Shown: positions 14,206-20,912 of the stretch, one piece after another
How the letters are laid out: each line of letters starts with the position of its first letter
Position numbering within the stretch: position 1 is the stretch's first letter
Assembly: GCA_019417465.1 (NCBI GenBank)
Contig: DXVF01000022.1
Span: 1-20,912, forward strand
Source of the DNA: Clostridiales bacterium
Lineage (GTDB): Bacteria > Bacillota > Clostridia > TANB77 > CAG-508
Reading direction: 5' to 3'
Length of the DNA: 20,912 bases
The notes under the pieces: generated by a model
The model's database searches: none
Told to the model about the DNA's origin: nothing
The model's input: only the letters and a program-made list of their open reading frames with translations
Translations under genes and position numbers: made by a program

Positions 14206-15349
14206 TTAACTCATATAATCTTTTAATTTTTTAGATCGTGATGGATGTCTTAATTTTCTTAATGCCTTTGCTTCTATTTGTCTTATTCTTTCACGTGTTA
14301 CCATAAATTCTTTTCCAACTTCTTCTAAAGTTCTTGCCTTTCCATCTTCTAATCCAAATCTAAGTTTTAAAACTTTAGCTTCCCTTGGAGTTAATGTACT
14401 CATAACTTCTTCTAATTGCTCTCTTAATAAAGTATATGCAACAGAATCTTGAGGTGCTGGTGAATCTTCATCTTGTATAAAATCTCCTAAGTGACTATCA
14501 TCTTCCTCACCAATTGGTGTTTCTAAAGATACTGGATCTTGTGCTATTTTTTGTATTTCTAATACTTTTTCAACAGGAATTTCCATTTCTTTTGCAATTT
14601 CTTCTGGTGTAGGTTCTCTTCCTAATTGTTGAAGTAAATGTCTTGATGTTCTTATTAATTTGTTGATAGTTTCTACCATATGAACTGGTATTCTTATTGT
14701 TCTTGCTTGATCAGCAATTGCTCTTGTAATTGCTTGTCTTATCCACCATGTTGCATATGTGCTAAACTTATACCCTTTTGTATAATCAAACTTTTCTACA
14801 GCTTTTATTAATCCCATATTTCCTTCTTGGATTAAATCAAGAAATAACATTCCTCTTCCAACATATTTTTTAGCTATACTAACAACAAGTCTTAAATTTG
14901 ATTCTGCAAGCTTTTGTTTAGCTTCTTCATCTCCGATTTAAAACTTTTTCTGCAAGTTCTATTTCTTCTTCATAATTTAAAAGAGGTATTTTTCCTATTT
15001 CTCTTAGATACATTCTTACTGGATCATCAACATTTACACCTTCTATGTTTGTTACATCTATATCTTCTAAATTAACTTCTTCTACTTCTTCTAAATCATC
15101 TGGATCTGGTTCTTCATCCATATCATCTTTCAAAACATTAATTCCTAGATTTTCAAAAGCATCAAAAACTTGTTCTATTTGATCTGGATTGGCATTATCT
15201 AATTGACTAGCAAGTTCTCCATATGTTATTTTTCCATCTTTTTGAGCTTTTTTTATTATTTCCAATATTTTTTCTTTATTTTTATCGATAGTATTGTCTA
15301 GATTTTCATTTTTTTCTATATCTGCTTCTTCTTTTTCTGTTTTTTTCAT
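14206..15349 (-). CDS. rpoD: Primary sigma factor RpoD/SigA, frame broken at CGGA
   Basis: The housekeeping sigma-70 factor that directs RNA polymerase to TTGACA/TATAAT promoters. The first frame (15349 to 14927) gives region 1.1 and 1.2 (DPVRMYLREIGKIPLLNYEE) and then Lys-Val-Leu-Asn, CGG AGA TGA. Reading CGGA at 14932-14935 as one Gly gives Leu-Asn-Gly-Asp-Glu-Glu-Ala-Lys and regions 2 to 4 follow without fault: FSTYATWWIRQAITRAIADQ, and VTRERIRQIEAKALRKLRHP. The joined protein has 380 residues, normal for Firmicutes. As triplets only, the product would end near residue 140 and the cell could not live, so either the base is an error or the frame is corrected. dnaG lies 11 bases upstream. 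Confidence 0.95.
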
Positions 15350-15360
15350 ATCTTCCCTCC

Positions 15361-17145
15361 TTATTTTATTTTAGCTAATTTAACAATTATTTCACTTAAT
15401 TGTTTTTCATAATTAGCTACTTCTTCTTTTGTAAGCTCGTTGTTCTCTAGATTATTAATAATATTATTTCTCTTTTTTATTAGTTTTTCCTTCAAATATA
15501 TATTTAATATATCTTCTATACATTTATTAACTTCTGTAATTTCAAAATCATATGCCATAATACTTGTTAAATAATTAATAATTTCTTCTTCTTCAAACCA
15601 ATCTAATACATTATTAATATTACTATAACCTTTTTCTAATTCTTCATACAATTTTGTTAATATTTTTTTATTTCTTTGACTTTTTATGTCATTTATAGAT
15701 ATTATTTCTTTTATTTTCAAATAACTTTCACTTGGATAATTTATTAATAAATAGATTATTAAACCTTCCCTTTTAGCTACAGCTTGATCAGTTTCCTCTA
15801 CAAATTTCTTTTGTGGCTTTACTGTTTTACTAACTACTACTTTATTTTCGTTATTATTTTTTCTATATATTAATTTATTTATCTCTGAATAAATAGCTTC
15901 TTTTGAAATTTTATATTCTAAAGAGATTTTATCTACATATACTTCTCTCTCTATATTATTAGCTACCTTTGATAATTCCTTTGCTATTTCTTTTAAAAAT
16001 TTTATTTTATCATTTGTATTATCTATATTCAAATTTTGTTTTAATACTTTTACTTTATACTCTACCAAAGAAATAGCATTATCCACATATTTTAAGAATC
16101 TCTCTGGACCATATTTAGTAACAAATTCATCTGGATCTTTTGCACCCTCTATTTGAAGAATTCTAATATCACATCCTAAATTCTGCAAAATTTCGAGTCC
16201 TCTTACTGTAGCTGCTTGTCCAGCACCATCAGCATCATATCCTATTATTACTTGTTCGCTACTTTTTCTTAATAATCTCCCTTGAGATTCTGTCATTGCA
16301 GTTCCTAATGAAGCAACTACGTTTGTTATACCTCTTTGGTGAAGCGATATTGCATCCATATATCCTTCTACTATAATTATTTTTTTTATTTGTTCTCTTT
16401 TTGCAACATTTAGTCCAAATAAATGCTTTCCTTTACTATACACTATATTTTCTGGTGAATTTATATATTTAGGTTTACTATCATCTAAAACCCTTCCACC
16501 AAAAGCAATAACTCTATTTCTTGTATCTTGTATCGGAAACATTAATCTCTTTCTGAATCTATCTATAAATTTCCCATTTTCATTTCTATTTACTAGACTT
16601 GAAGCTAATATTTCTTCATCTGAAAAACCTTTTTCTTTTAAATGTATATATAATTCATTAAAAGTTCCAGAGTATCCTATTAAAAAGTTTTTTAATGTTT
16701 TATTATCTAATTTTCTTTTTTTTATGTAATTTTGAGCTTCTTTTGAAGTAGGCTTATATAGATTTTCATGATAGAATTTTGCAGTGGTCTCATTTATGTC
16801 ATATACTCTTGATTTAAGCTTTATTAATTTATCGTCTACATTATTATTTATAGTAGGTAAATTAATACCTACTCTATCTGCTAACATTTCTAGAGTTTCA
16901 ATAAAACTTAAATTTTCTATTTTTTCTACAAAATGAAAAACATTTCCTCCTACACCACATCCAAAACAGTGAAAGATTTGCTTGTCTGGTGATACAGAAA
17001 AAGAAGGTGATTTTTCTTTATGGAATGGGCATAGCCCAAAAAAGTTTCTACCACTTCTTTTTAATATTACATATTGTGATATAATATCTACTATATCATT
17101 TTTACTTCTTATCTCGTCAATTAGTTCATCACTATAACGTACCAT
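15361..17145 (-). CDS. dnaG: DNA primase DnaG
   Basis: The primase that lays RNA primers at the replication fork. 594 residues, full length and unbroken. The zinc-binding CHC2 domain has Cys39, His42, Cys60 and Cys63 (LCPFHKEKSPSFS, HCFGCGVGG). The catalytic core has RNFFG and LMFPIQDTRNRVIAFGGR. TOPRIM has IIIVEGYMDAISLHQ near 260 and GYDADGAG near 305. The helical C-terminal DnaB-binding domain follows. It heads the dnaG-rpoD operon common to Firmicutes. It has no in-frame CGG codon, and no frame break, over nearly 1.8 kb. Confidence 0.97.
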   Translation of the reverse strand: MVRYSDELIDEIRSKNDIVDIISQYVILKRSGRNFFGLCPFHKEKSPSFSVSPDKQIFHCFGCGVGGNVFHFVEKIENLSFIETLEMLADRVGINLPTINNNVDDKLIKLKSRVYDINETTAKFYHENLYKPTSKEAQNYIKKRKLDNKTLKNFLIGYSGTFNELYIHLKEKGFSDEEILASSLVNRNENGKFIDRFRKRLMFPIQDTRNRVIAFGGRVLDDSKPKYINSPENIVYSKGKHLFGLNVAKREQIKKIIIVEGYMDAISLHQRGITNVVASLGTAMTESQGRLLRKSSEQVIIGYDADGAGQAATVRGLEILQNLGCDIRILQIEGAKDPDEFVTKYGPERFLKYVDNAISLVEYKVKVLKQNLNIDNTNDKIKFLKEIAKELSKVANNIEREVYVDKISLEYKISKEAIYSEINKLIYRKNNNENKVVVSKTVKPQKKFVEETDQAVAKREGLIIYLLINYPSESYLKIKEIISINDIKSQRNKKILTKLYEELEKGYSNINNVLDWFEEEEIINYLTSIMAYDFEITEVNKCIEDILNIYLKEKLIKKRNNIINNLENNELTKEEVANYEKQLSEIIVKLAKIK

Positions 17146-17516
17146 TTATGACACCTTTCTTTTCACTATAATTATATTATTCGACGCTTTATTTTTAAAT
17201 CCTTCTTATTATGTTACAGAAGTTGACATATTTATGTAAATTATTATTTAAGACCTTTAGTGGGTCAATTTATTTCATAATTAATTAATCCTCTTACAAC
17301 CCACATTTAATTATTTGTTCACTAATTTTTGAAGAAATTTTATGCAATTATTTTATATGATATTAAGTCTCTCTTAGCTAAATTTTACTCTACATTATAA
17401 ATTTCATATTACATTAAAAAGAAGTAGAATTATTTCCACTTCTTTTTTATGCTTACTAAATTACTTGCTGAATATGTATATATTATATGTAACTAACTTA
17501 AGCTAAAATAACTAAA
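17146..17516. other. Intergenic region between carD-like gene and dnaG
   Basis: A 371-base AT-rich gap. It holds a candidate minus-strand dnaG promoter (TTTAAA and TATAAT 17 bases apart, near 17173-17201) and the terminator at 17416-17448. I see no gene or structured RNA in the rest, although the length is unusual for a tightly packed genome. Confidence 0.5.
17416..17448 (-). terminator. Terminator of the carD-like gene (bidirectional)
   Basis: Arms AAAAAGAAGT (17416-17425) and ACTTCTTTTTT (17438-17448) about 70 bases beyond the stop of the carD-like gene, with A- and T-runs outside. Confidence 0.7.
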
Positions 17517-18095
17517 TTAATTATCAGATGTACCAGTTCCATCAAAAGGAATAAATTTACTTACAATATTTTTATTAATTTCTATATTCTCTTCAACTGG
17601 CATTCTATTTTCTTCAAAAGATATATTTATCTTATTATCTACCAATTTTTCAATTTCTTCTTTTGATGCATGTTCTGCTAAAACAAGTTCACTTACTAAA
17701 ATTTGTTTAGCATTATTAAGCATTTTCTTTTCTCCTGTTGATAGCCCTTTTTCTTTTTGTTTAAAACTTAAATTTCTAACAACATCTGCTACTTCATATA
17801 TATTACCACTTCTCATTTTATCCATATTATCTCTGTATCTTTTATTCCAATTATTAGACATTTCTGTTTCATCTTCTTCTAATATACCTAATACTTTAGG
17901 AACATCAGTTTCGTTAATAATACTTCTTACTCCGATTTGTTCCGCTTTTGAGATTGGAACCATCACCTTTACTTCCCCAGGCATTGATATTATATAATAT
18001 TGTTCTGTCTCATTACAAATATTTTTTTCTTCTATTGCACTGATAGTACCTGCACCGTGCATAGGATGTACAATCTTGTCCCCTACATTAAACAT
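17517..18095 (-). CDS. CarD/CdnL-family transcription regulator
   Basis: A 192-residue CarD-type protein that binds RNA polymerase and affects promoter opening. The N-terminal Tudor-like RNAP-interacting domain (about 1-60) reads MFNVGDKIVHPMHGAGTISA and YYIISMPGEVKVMVPISKAE. A helical domain then includes NWNKRYRDNMDKMRSGNIYE and VADVVRNLSFKQKEKGLSTG, characteristic of the family. An acidic tail completes it. The start is ATG at 18095 with GGGAG eight bases ahead; TTG at 18113 lies upstream of that site. Probably regulates rRNA or stress-related promoters; the specific target is not visible. Confidence 0.85.
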   Translation of the reverse strand: MFNVGDKIVHPMHGAGTISAIEEKNICNETEQYYIISMPGEVKVMVPISKAEQIGVRSIINETDVPKVLGILEEDETEMSNNWNKRYRDNMDKMRSGNIYEVADVVRNLSFKQKEKGLSTGEKKMLNNAKQILVSELVLAEHASKEEIEKLVDNKINISFEENRMPVEENIEINKNIVSKFIPFDGTGTSDN

Positions 18096-18183
18096 GTAAG
18101 TCACTCCCTTCAATATGCTAATTTTCTGAAGTCAAGAAAGGTTTCGTTTCTCTTTTTTAACTACTTCTTTATTATACAACAAA

Positions 18184-18220
18184 AAATGGCAAAAGTCAAA
18201 GCCTTTGCCATTTATTTTTT
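18184..18220. terminator. Terminator between dut and carD-like gene
   Basis: Perfect arms AAATGGCAAA (18184-18193) and TTTGCCATTT (18204-18213) with A-runs before and T-runs after, functional in either direction. It ends the leftward dut transcript. Confidence 0.8.
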
Positions 18221-18283
18221 TTATAATTTTCCCTGTAACCGTTGAGCTTCATGGGATAATCTTTTTTATTTTTTTATGTCACT

Positions 18284-18745
18284 TTATTTGCTAGTAGATC
18301 CAAATCCTCCTACTCTTTCACCTTCTGCAGCATCATCATCTACTACTTTATATTTTTGAAATATAGCTTGACCGATAACATCTCCTTTTTTTATTTCTAC
18401 ATCATGGTCAAAGAAATTATAAAAAGCAAACATAAATGCTCCATCATTATCTGGATTTCCATAATAATCAGCATCAATAATTCCAACACTATTTGCCATT
18501 ACCAATCCTTTTTTAAATGGATTAGAGCTTCTATTACAAAGCATCATATATTCATTTTCCTGCATATATGCTTTTAATCCAGTCTTTACAAGTGTTGGTT
18601 TTTGTCCTGGTTTATATGCAGGTATTATACAATCTTCTGCCGCTTCTATATCATACCCAGCTGAATATTTTGTTTTTCTTACTGGCATATTAATTCCTTT
18701 ATCTTCAAAACCTTTAGCAACCTCAAACCCTCTTTTTCTTTCCAT
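18284..18745 (-). CDS. dut: dUTP diphosphatase
   Basis: Hydrolyses dUTP to dUMP and pyrophosphate, keeping uracil out of DNA. 153 residues with all five trimeric-dUTPase motifs: SAGYDIEAAED, NRSSNPFKKGL, GIIDADYYGNPDN, DVIGQAIFQKY and the C-terminal ERVGGFGSTSK that closes over the site. The charged start (MERKRGFEVAKGF) resembles Clostridia homologues. It is expressed leftward on its own. CGG triplets occur only out of frame here, and the frame is intact. Confidence 0.93.
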   Translation of the reverse strand: MERKRGFEVAKGFEDKGINMPVRKTKYSAGYDIEAAEDCIIPAYKPGQKPTLVKTGLKAYMQENEYMMLCNRSSNPFKKGLVMANSVGIIDADYYGNPDNDGAFMFAFYNFFDHDVEIKKGDVIGQAIFQKYKVVDDDAAEGERVGGFGSTSK

Positions 18746-19023
18746 TTTGTGTCTTCATTCCTTTCTATCTTTCTATATTTTTTAACACATTTGACATTAT
18801 ACTACAATAAAATAAAAAAAGCATCATTTATTTTTAAATTTTTTAACTTTTTATTTTTACCTTTGAAAACAAAGCATTTTAGCAATTTTTATTACTAATA
18901 TTACAAATTGAATTATATTATTTACAAGCATTCAGTATAATAATTCTTTTCTACATTAATGAACTTTTTTCTTGCTGTGTACATAACATATACTATACAT
19001 TTATATAAAATTTGGAGGCACAT
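18746..19023. promoter_or_regulatory. Divergent intergenic region between dut and feoA
   Basis: A 278-base AT-rich gap. A minus-strand TATAAT at 18796-18801 may serve dut, without a convincing -35. Toward feoA, TTGCTG at 18972 and TATACA at 18994 are 16 bases apart. I see no clear Fur or iron-box palindrome. Confidence 0.4.
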
Positions 19024-19263
19024 ATGAAAACATTTACACTCGATAAAGTAACTCTAAATAGTGATGTTACTGTACATTCTCTAAATTGCTCTGGGCAAAT
19101 CAGAAGAAGACTTTTGGATCTTGGACTTTGCAAAGGAACTGTAATTATTCCAATTTTTAGAAGTATGACAGGAGATTCAACAGCTTATTTAGTTCGTAGT
19201 AGCACTATTGCTCTTAGAAAAGAAGATGCCAAAAATATACAGGTAATATTAAATAATTATTAG
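19024..19263 (+). CDS. feoA: Ferrous iron transport protein FeoA
   Basis: A 79-residue SH3-like protein that assists the FeoB ferrous-iron permease on its cytoplasmic side. It has the family pattern of a short beta barrel with QIRRRLLDLGLCKGTVIIPI and a closing strand, STIALRKEDAKNIQVI. ATG at 19024 follows GGAGG at 19014-19018; the apparent TTG start at 19012 lies within that site. feoB is rightward 290 bases downstream, with a terminator-like hairpin and an antisense small gene in between. Confidence 0.92.
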   Translation: MKTFTLDKVTLNSDVTVHSLNCSGQIRRRLLDLGLCKGTVIIPIFRSMTGDSTAYLVRSSTIALRKEDAKNIQVILNNY

Positions 19264-19358
19264 ACTCTCTTACAAATTTATAGTTTTATTATACTTAATT
19301 TATAACTACTACTTAAAAAAACTTACTATATATAATAAATTTCTAGTATTACTTATAT

Positions 19359-19529
19359 TCAAAAAGAGTGCCTACAGTTCTCTATTGCTACTGCAAGCAC
19401 TCTTTTTAGATGTTCATCTGATAATCCATCAGAATCATCAGGTCCAATATCAATATACTTTACTGGTATCTTCGTCTGATTTTCAATCATTCTAATAAAA
19501 AATTGTGTACAATTATTACACATTTTCAT
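19359..19529 (-). CDS. Small antisense protein between feoA and feoB
   Basis: A 56-residue minus-strand open frame that looks like protein. It begins MKMCNNCTQFFIRMIENQTK with a CxxC pair, continues IPVKYIDIGPDDSDGLSDEH and ends in a helix with a third Cys. Amino-acid composition and third-base use fit a real gene, but I see no ribosome site upstream of its ATG. It converges on feoA, and its last codons form the hairpin at 19361-19407. I do not recognise it. A metal-binding role would fit three cysteines and iron transport genes, but that is conjecture. Confidence 0.5.
   Translation of the reverse strand: MKMCNNCTQFFIRMIENQTKIPVKYIDIGPDDSDGLSDEHLKRVLAVAIENCRHSF
19361..19407. terminator. Hairpin between feoA and feoB
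   Basis: Perfect 11-base arms AAAAAGAGTGC (19361-19371) and GCACTCTTTTT (19397-19407). It can end feoA rightward and the antisense gene leftward, so feoB would need its own promoter or read-through. Confidence 0.65.
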
Positions 19530-19554
19530 ATACTACTATAGGAAGGTGATTTTA

Positions 19555-20912
19555 TGGGACTAACAAGCAGCTCTACAGGAACAAAATTACTTAATAATGA
19601 TTTAAATGAACTAAAAAATAAATGTAAATATACTATAGCTATTGGGCGGAAATCCCAATGTAGGTAAATCCACAATTTTTAATAATTTAACTGGTTTGCA
19701 TCAACATACTGGCAATTGGCCTGGAAAAACAGTCTCCAACGCTGCTGGTATTACAAATTTCAACAAAGAAAATTTCTTATTAGTTGATATTCCTGGTACA
19801 TATTCATTAATGTCTAATTCTGAAGAAGAAGAGATTGCAAGAGATTATATTTGTTTTGGAGATGCTGATGCTAGCATTATTGTAGTAGATGCAACCTGTT
19901 TAGAAAGAAACTTAAACTTAGTTTATCAAACTATGGAAATTACAAATAAATTAGTAGTGTGTGTTAATTTATTAGATGAAGCCGAAAAAAAAGGTATTAA
20001 TATAGATTTAAAACTATTAGAAAAAACATTAGGAGTGCCAGTTGTTGGTACTATTGCAAGAAAAAAGAAAACATTAAATAATCTGATGAAAAAAGTCCAA
20101 GAAGTATGTGAAGGTACTTTAAATCCTGTTCCAAAACCTCCAATATATCCAAGTATAATAGAAGATTCAATATTAAAATTGCAGTCTGAAATTGAAAAAA
20201 TGACTTCTGAAAATAAAAAATATTTATCTAGATGGATTGCTTTAAAACTTTTAGATAATGACGAAAAAATAATAAGTTCTATTGACAAAAATATATTCTC
20301 TAATACACTTAAAGATAATAAAAATTTAAATAAAGAGTTAGCAAACTGCAGAGATTTATTAAATAAGTCAAATTATGAAAAAGATAAATTTAAAGATAAA
20401 ATCGTATCAACTATACTATTTACTGCTGAAAATGTTTGTACTGATATTTGTACATATAAAAATTGTAGATATAATCAAAGAGATAGAAAAATAGATAAAA
20501 TACTTACGTCTAAAACATTTGGATTACCTATTATGTTATTATTCTTAGCTATTATATTTTGGCTTACAATTGTAGGTGCAAATTATCCATCTCAATTACT
20601 GTCAAATTTTTTTGGATATTTGCAATGTAAACTTACTTTATTATTAGAATCAATTTCATCTCCTACTTGGCTAACTAGTATTCTAATTGATGGAGCTTAT
20701 TCTACTTTAACATGGGTAATAGCAGTTATGTTACCCCCAATGGCGATTTTTTTTCCGTTATTCACAATTATGGAAGATTTAGGATATTTGCCACGTATAG
20801 CATTTAACTTAGATAAATTTTTTAGGAAAGCCTGTAGCTCACGGAAAACAAGCACTAACTATGTGGTTGGTGAAAAACCGGATGCTACTTTCGCAAACGC
20901 TTTCTTTCCATG
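19555..20912 (+). CDS. feoB: Ferrous iron permease FeoB, partial, frame broken at CGGA
   Basis: A GTP-gated Fe2+ transporter of the inner membrane. AGGAAGGTGA precedes ATG at 19555. After 31 codons the frame meets GGG CGG and stops seven codons later. Taking CGGA at 19647-19650 as one Gly restores the G1 loop Gly-Gly-Asn-Pro-Asn-Val-Gly-Lys-Ser. Then come G3 DIPGTYSLM, a G4 variant NLLDE and the helical cytoplasmic domain, a Cys-rich linker (VCTDICTYKNCRYNQ), and the first membrane segments from about 20521 (GLPIMLLFLAIIFWLTIVG). Near 20836 a further extra base appears, after which the expected GKQALT is found in a shifted frame. The last 55 bases match nothing expected for FeoB. The gene runs off the window. 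Confidence 0.9.

Noticed and set aside
14206..15349. rpoD as a true pseudogene or two separate sigma-related genes
   Set aside because: All regions are conserved on both sides of one extra base, the second part has no start signals, and the gene is essential.
19926..20288. Leftward 120-codon frame inside feoB
   Set aside because: It lies opposite the FeoB cytoplasmic domain, which is clearly the coding strand here.

Overview
The window comes from a low-GC Gram-positive bacterium, most likely a Clostridia-type Firmicute. The evidence is the very AT-rich DNA, AGGAGG ribosome sites, the dnaG-rpoD pair, a CarD-like regulator and the feoA/feoB pair. It is a junction between an integrated phage-like element (left, about 1-13037) and chromosomal backbone (right, 13038-20912), meeting at the 3' end of a tRNA-Met(CAT) gene.

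Left element. Nearly all genes read leftward and form an early/replication block. From right to left these are a Cro-like HTH protein, a KilAC antirepressor, an excisionase-like protein, small proteins, a zinc-ribbon protein, an SNF2-type helicase, a VRR-NUC nuclease, a Cas4/RecB-like nuclease and a giant ATPase-TOPRIM-SF3 helicase. An iteron-bearing AT-rich stretch (1603-1899) and small hypothetical genes follow. Rightward genes are the lysogeny side: an XRE repressor, a zinc-ribbon membrane protein, a gutted ImmA-type peptidase, a second excisionase-like protein and a tyrosine integrase next to the tRNA attachment site. Two further rightward genes (649-903 and a DUF4145-type gene at 7692-8390) sit as islands. 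Three rightward promoters share the form TTTACT-17 bp-TATAAT. No capsid or lysis genes are inside the window.

Right backbone. Leftward: dut, carD-like, dnaG, rpoD, a lipoprotein, a small hypothetical and tRNA-Met. Rightward: feoA and feoB, the latter cut by the window end.

Main observation. Many genes are interrupted by +1 frameshifts, including rpoD and feoB. Nine frameshifts that I can place have one form: an in-frame CGG whose GG starts a glycine codon in the downstream frame, i.e. CGGA or CGGT where the protein needs one Gly. Five fall on well-conserved glycines: the SNF2 RIGQ motif, the FeoB P-loop, the VRR-NUC GIPD motif, the sigma factor, and the integrase Gly-Val-Asp. No recognised intact gene here has an in-frame CGG used as Arg. 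One unrecognised small gene does (position 667). Either an error process inserts C before Gly codons, or CGGN is read as a four-base glycine codon (or drives +1 slippage) in this organism. Separately, the element shows ordinary decay: other indels in the integrase, a missing ImmA core, stop codons in two small genes and a fusion in the primase.
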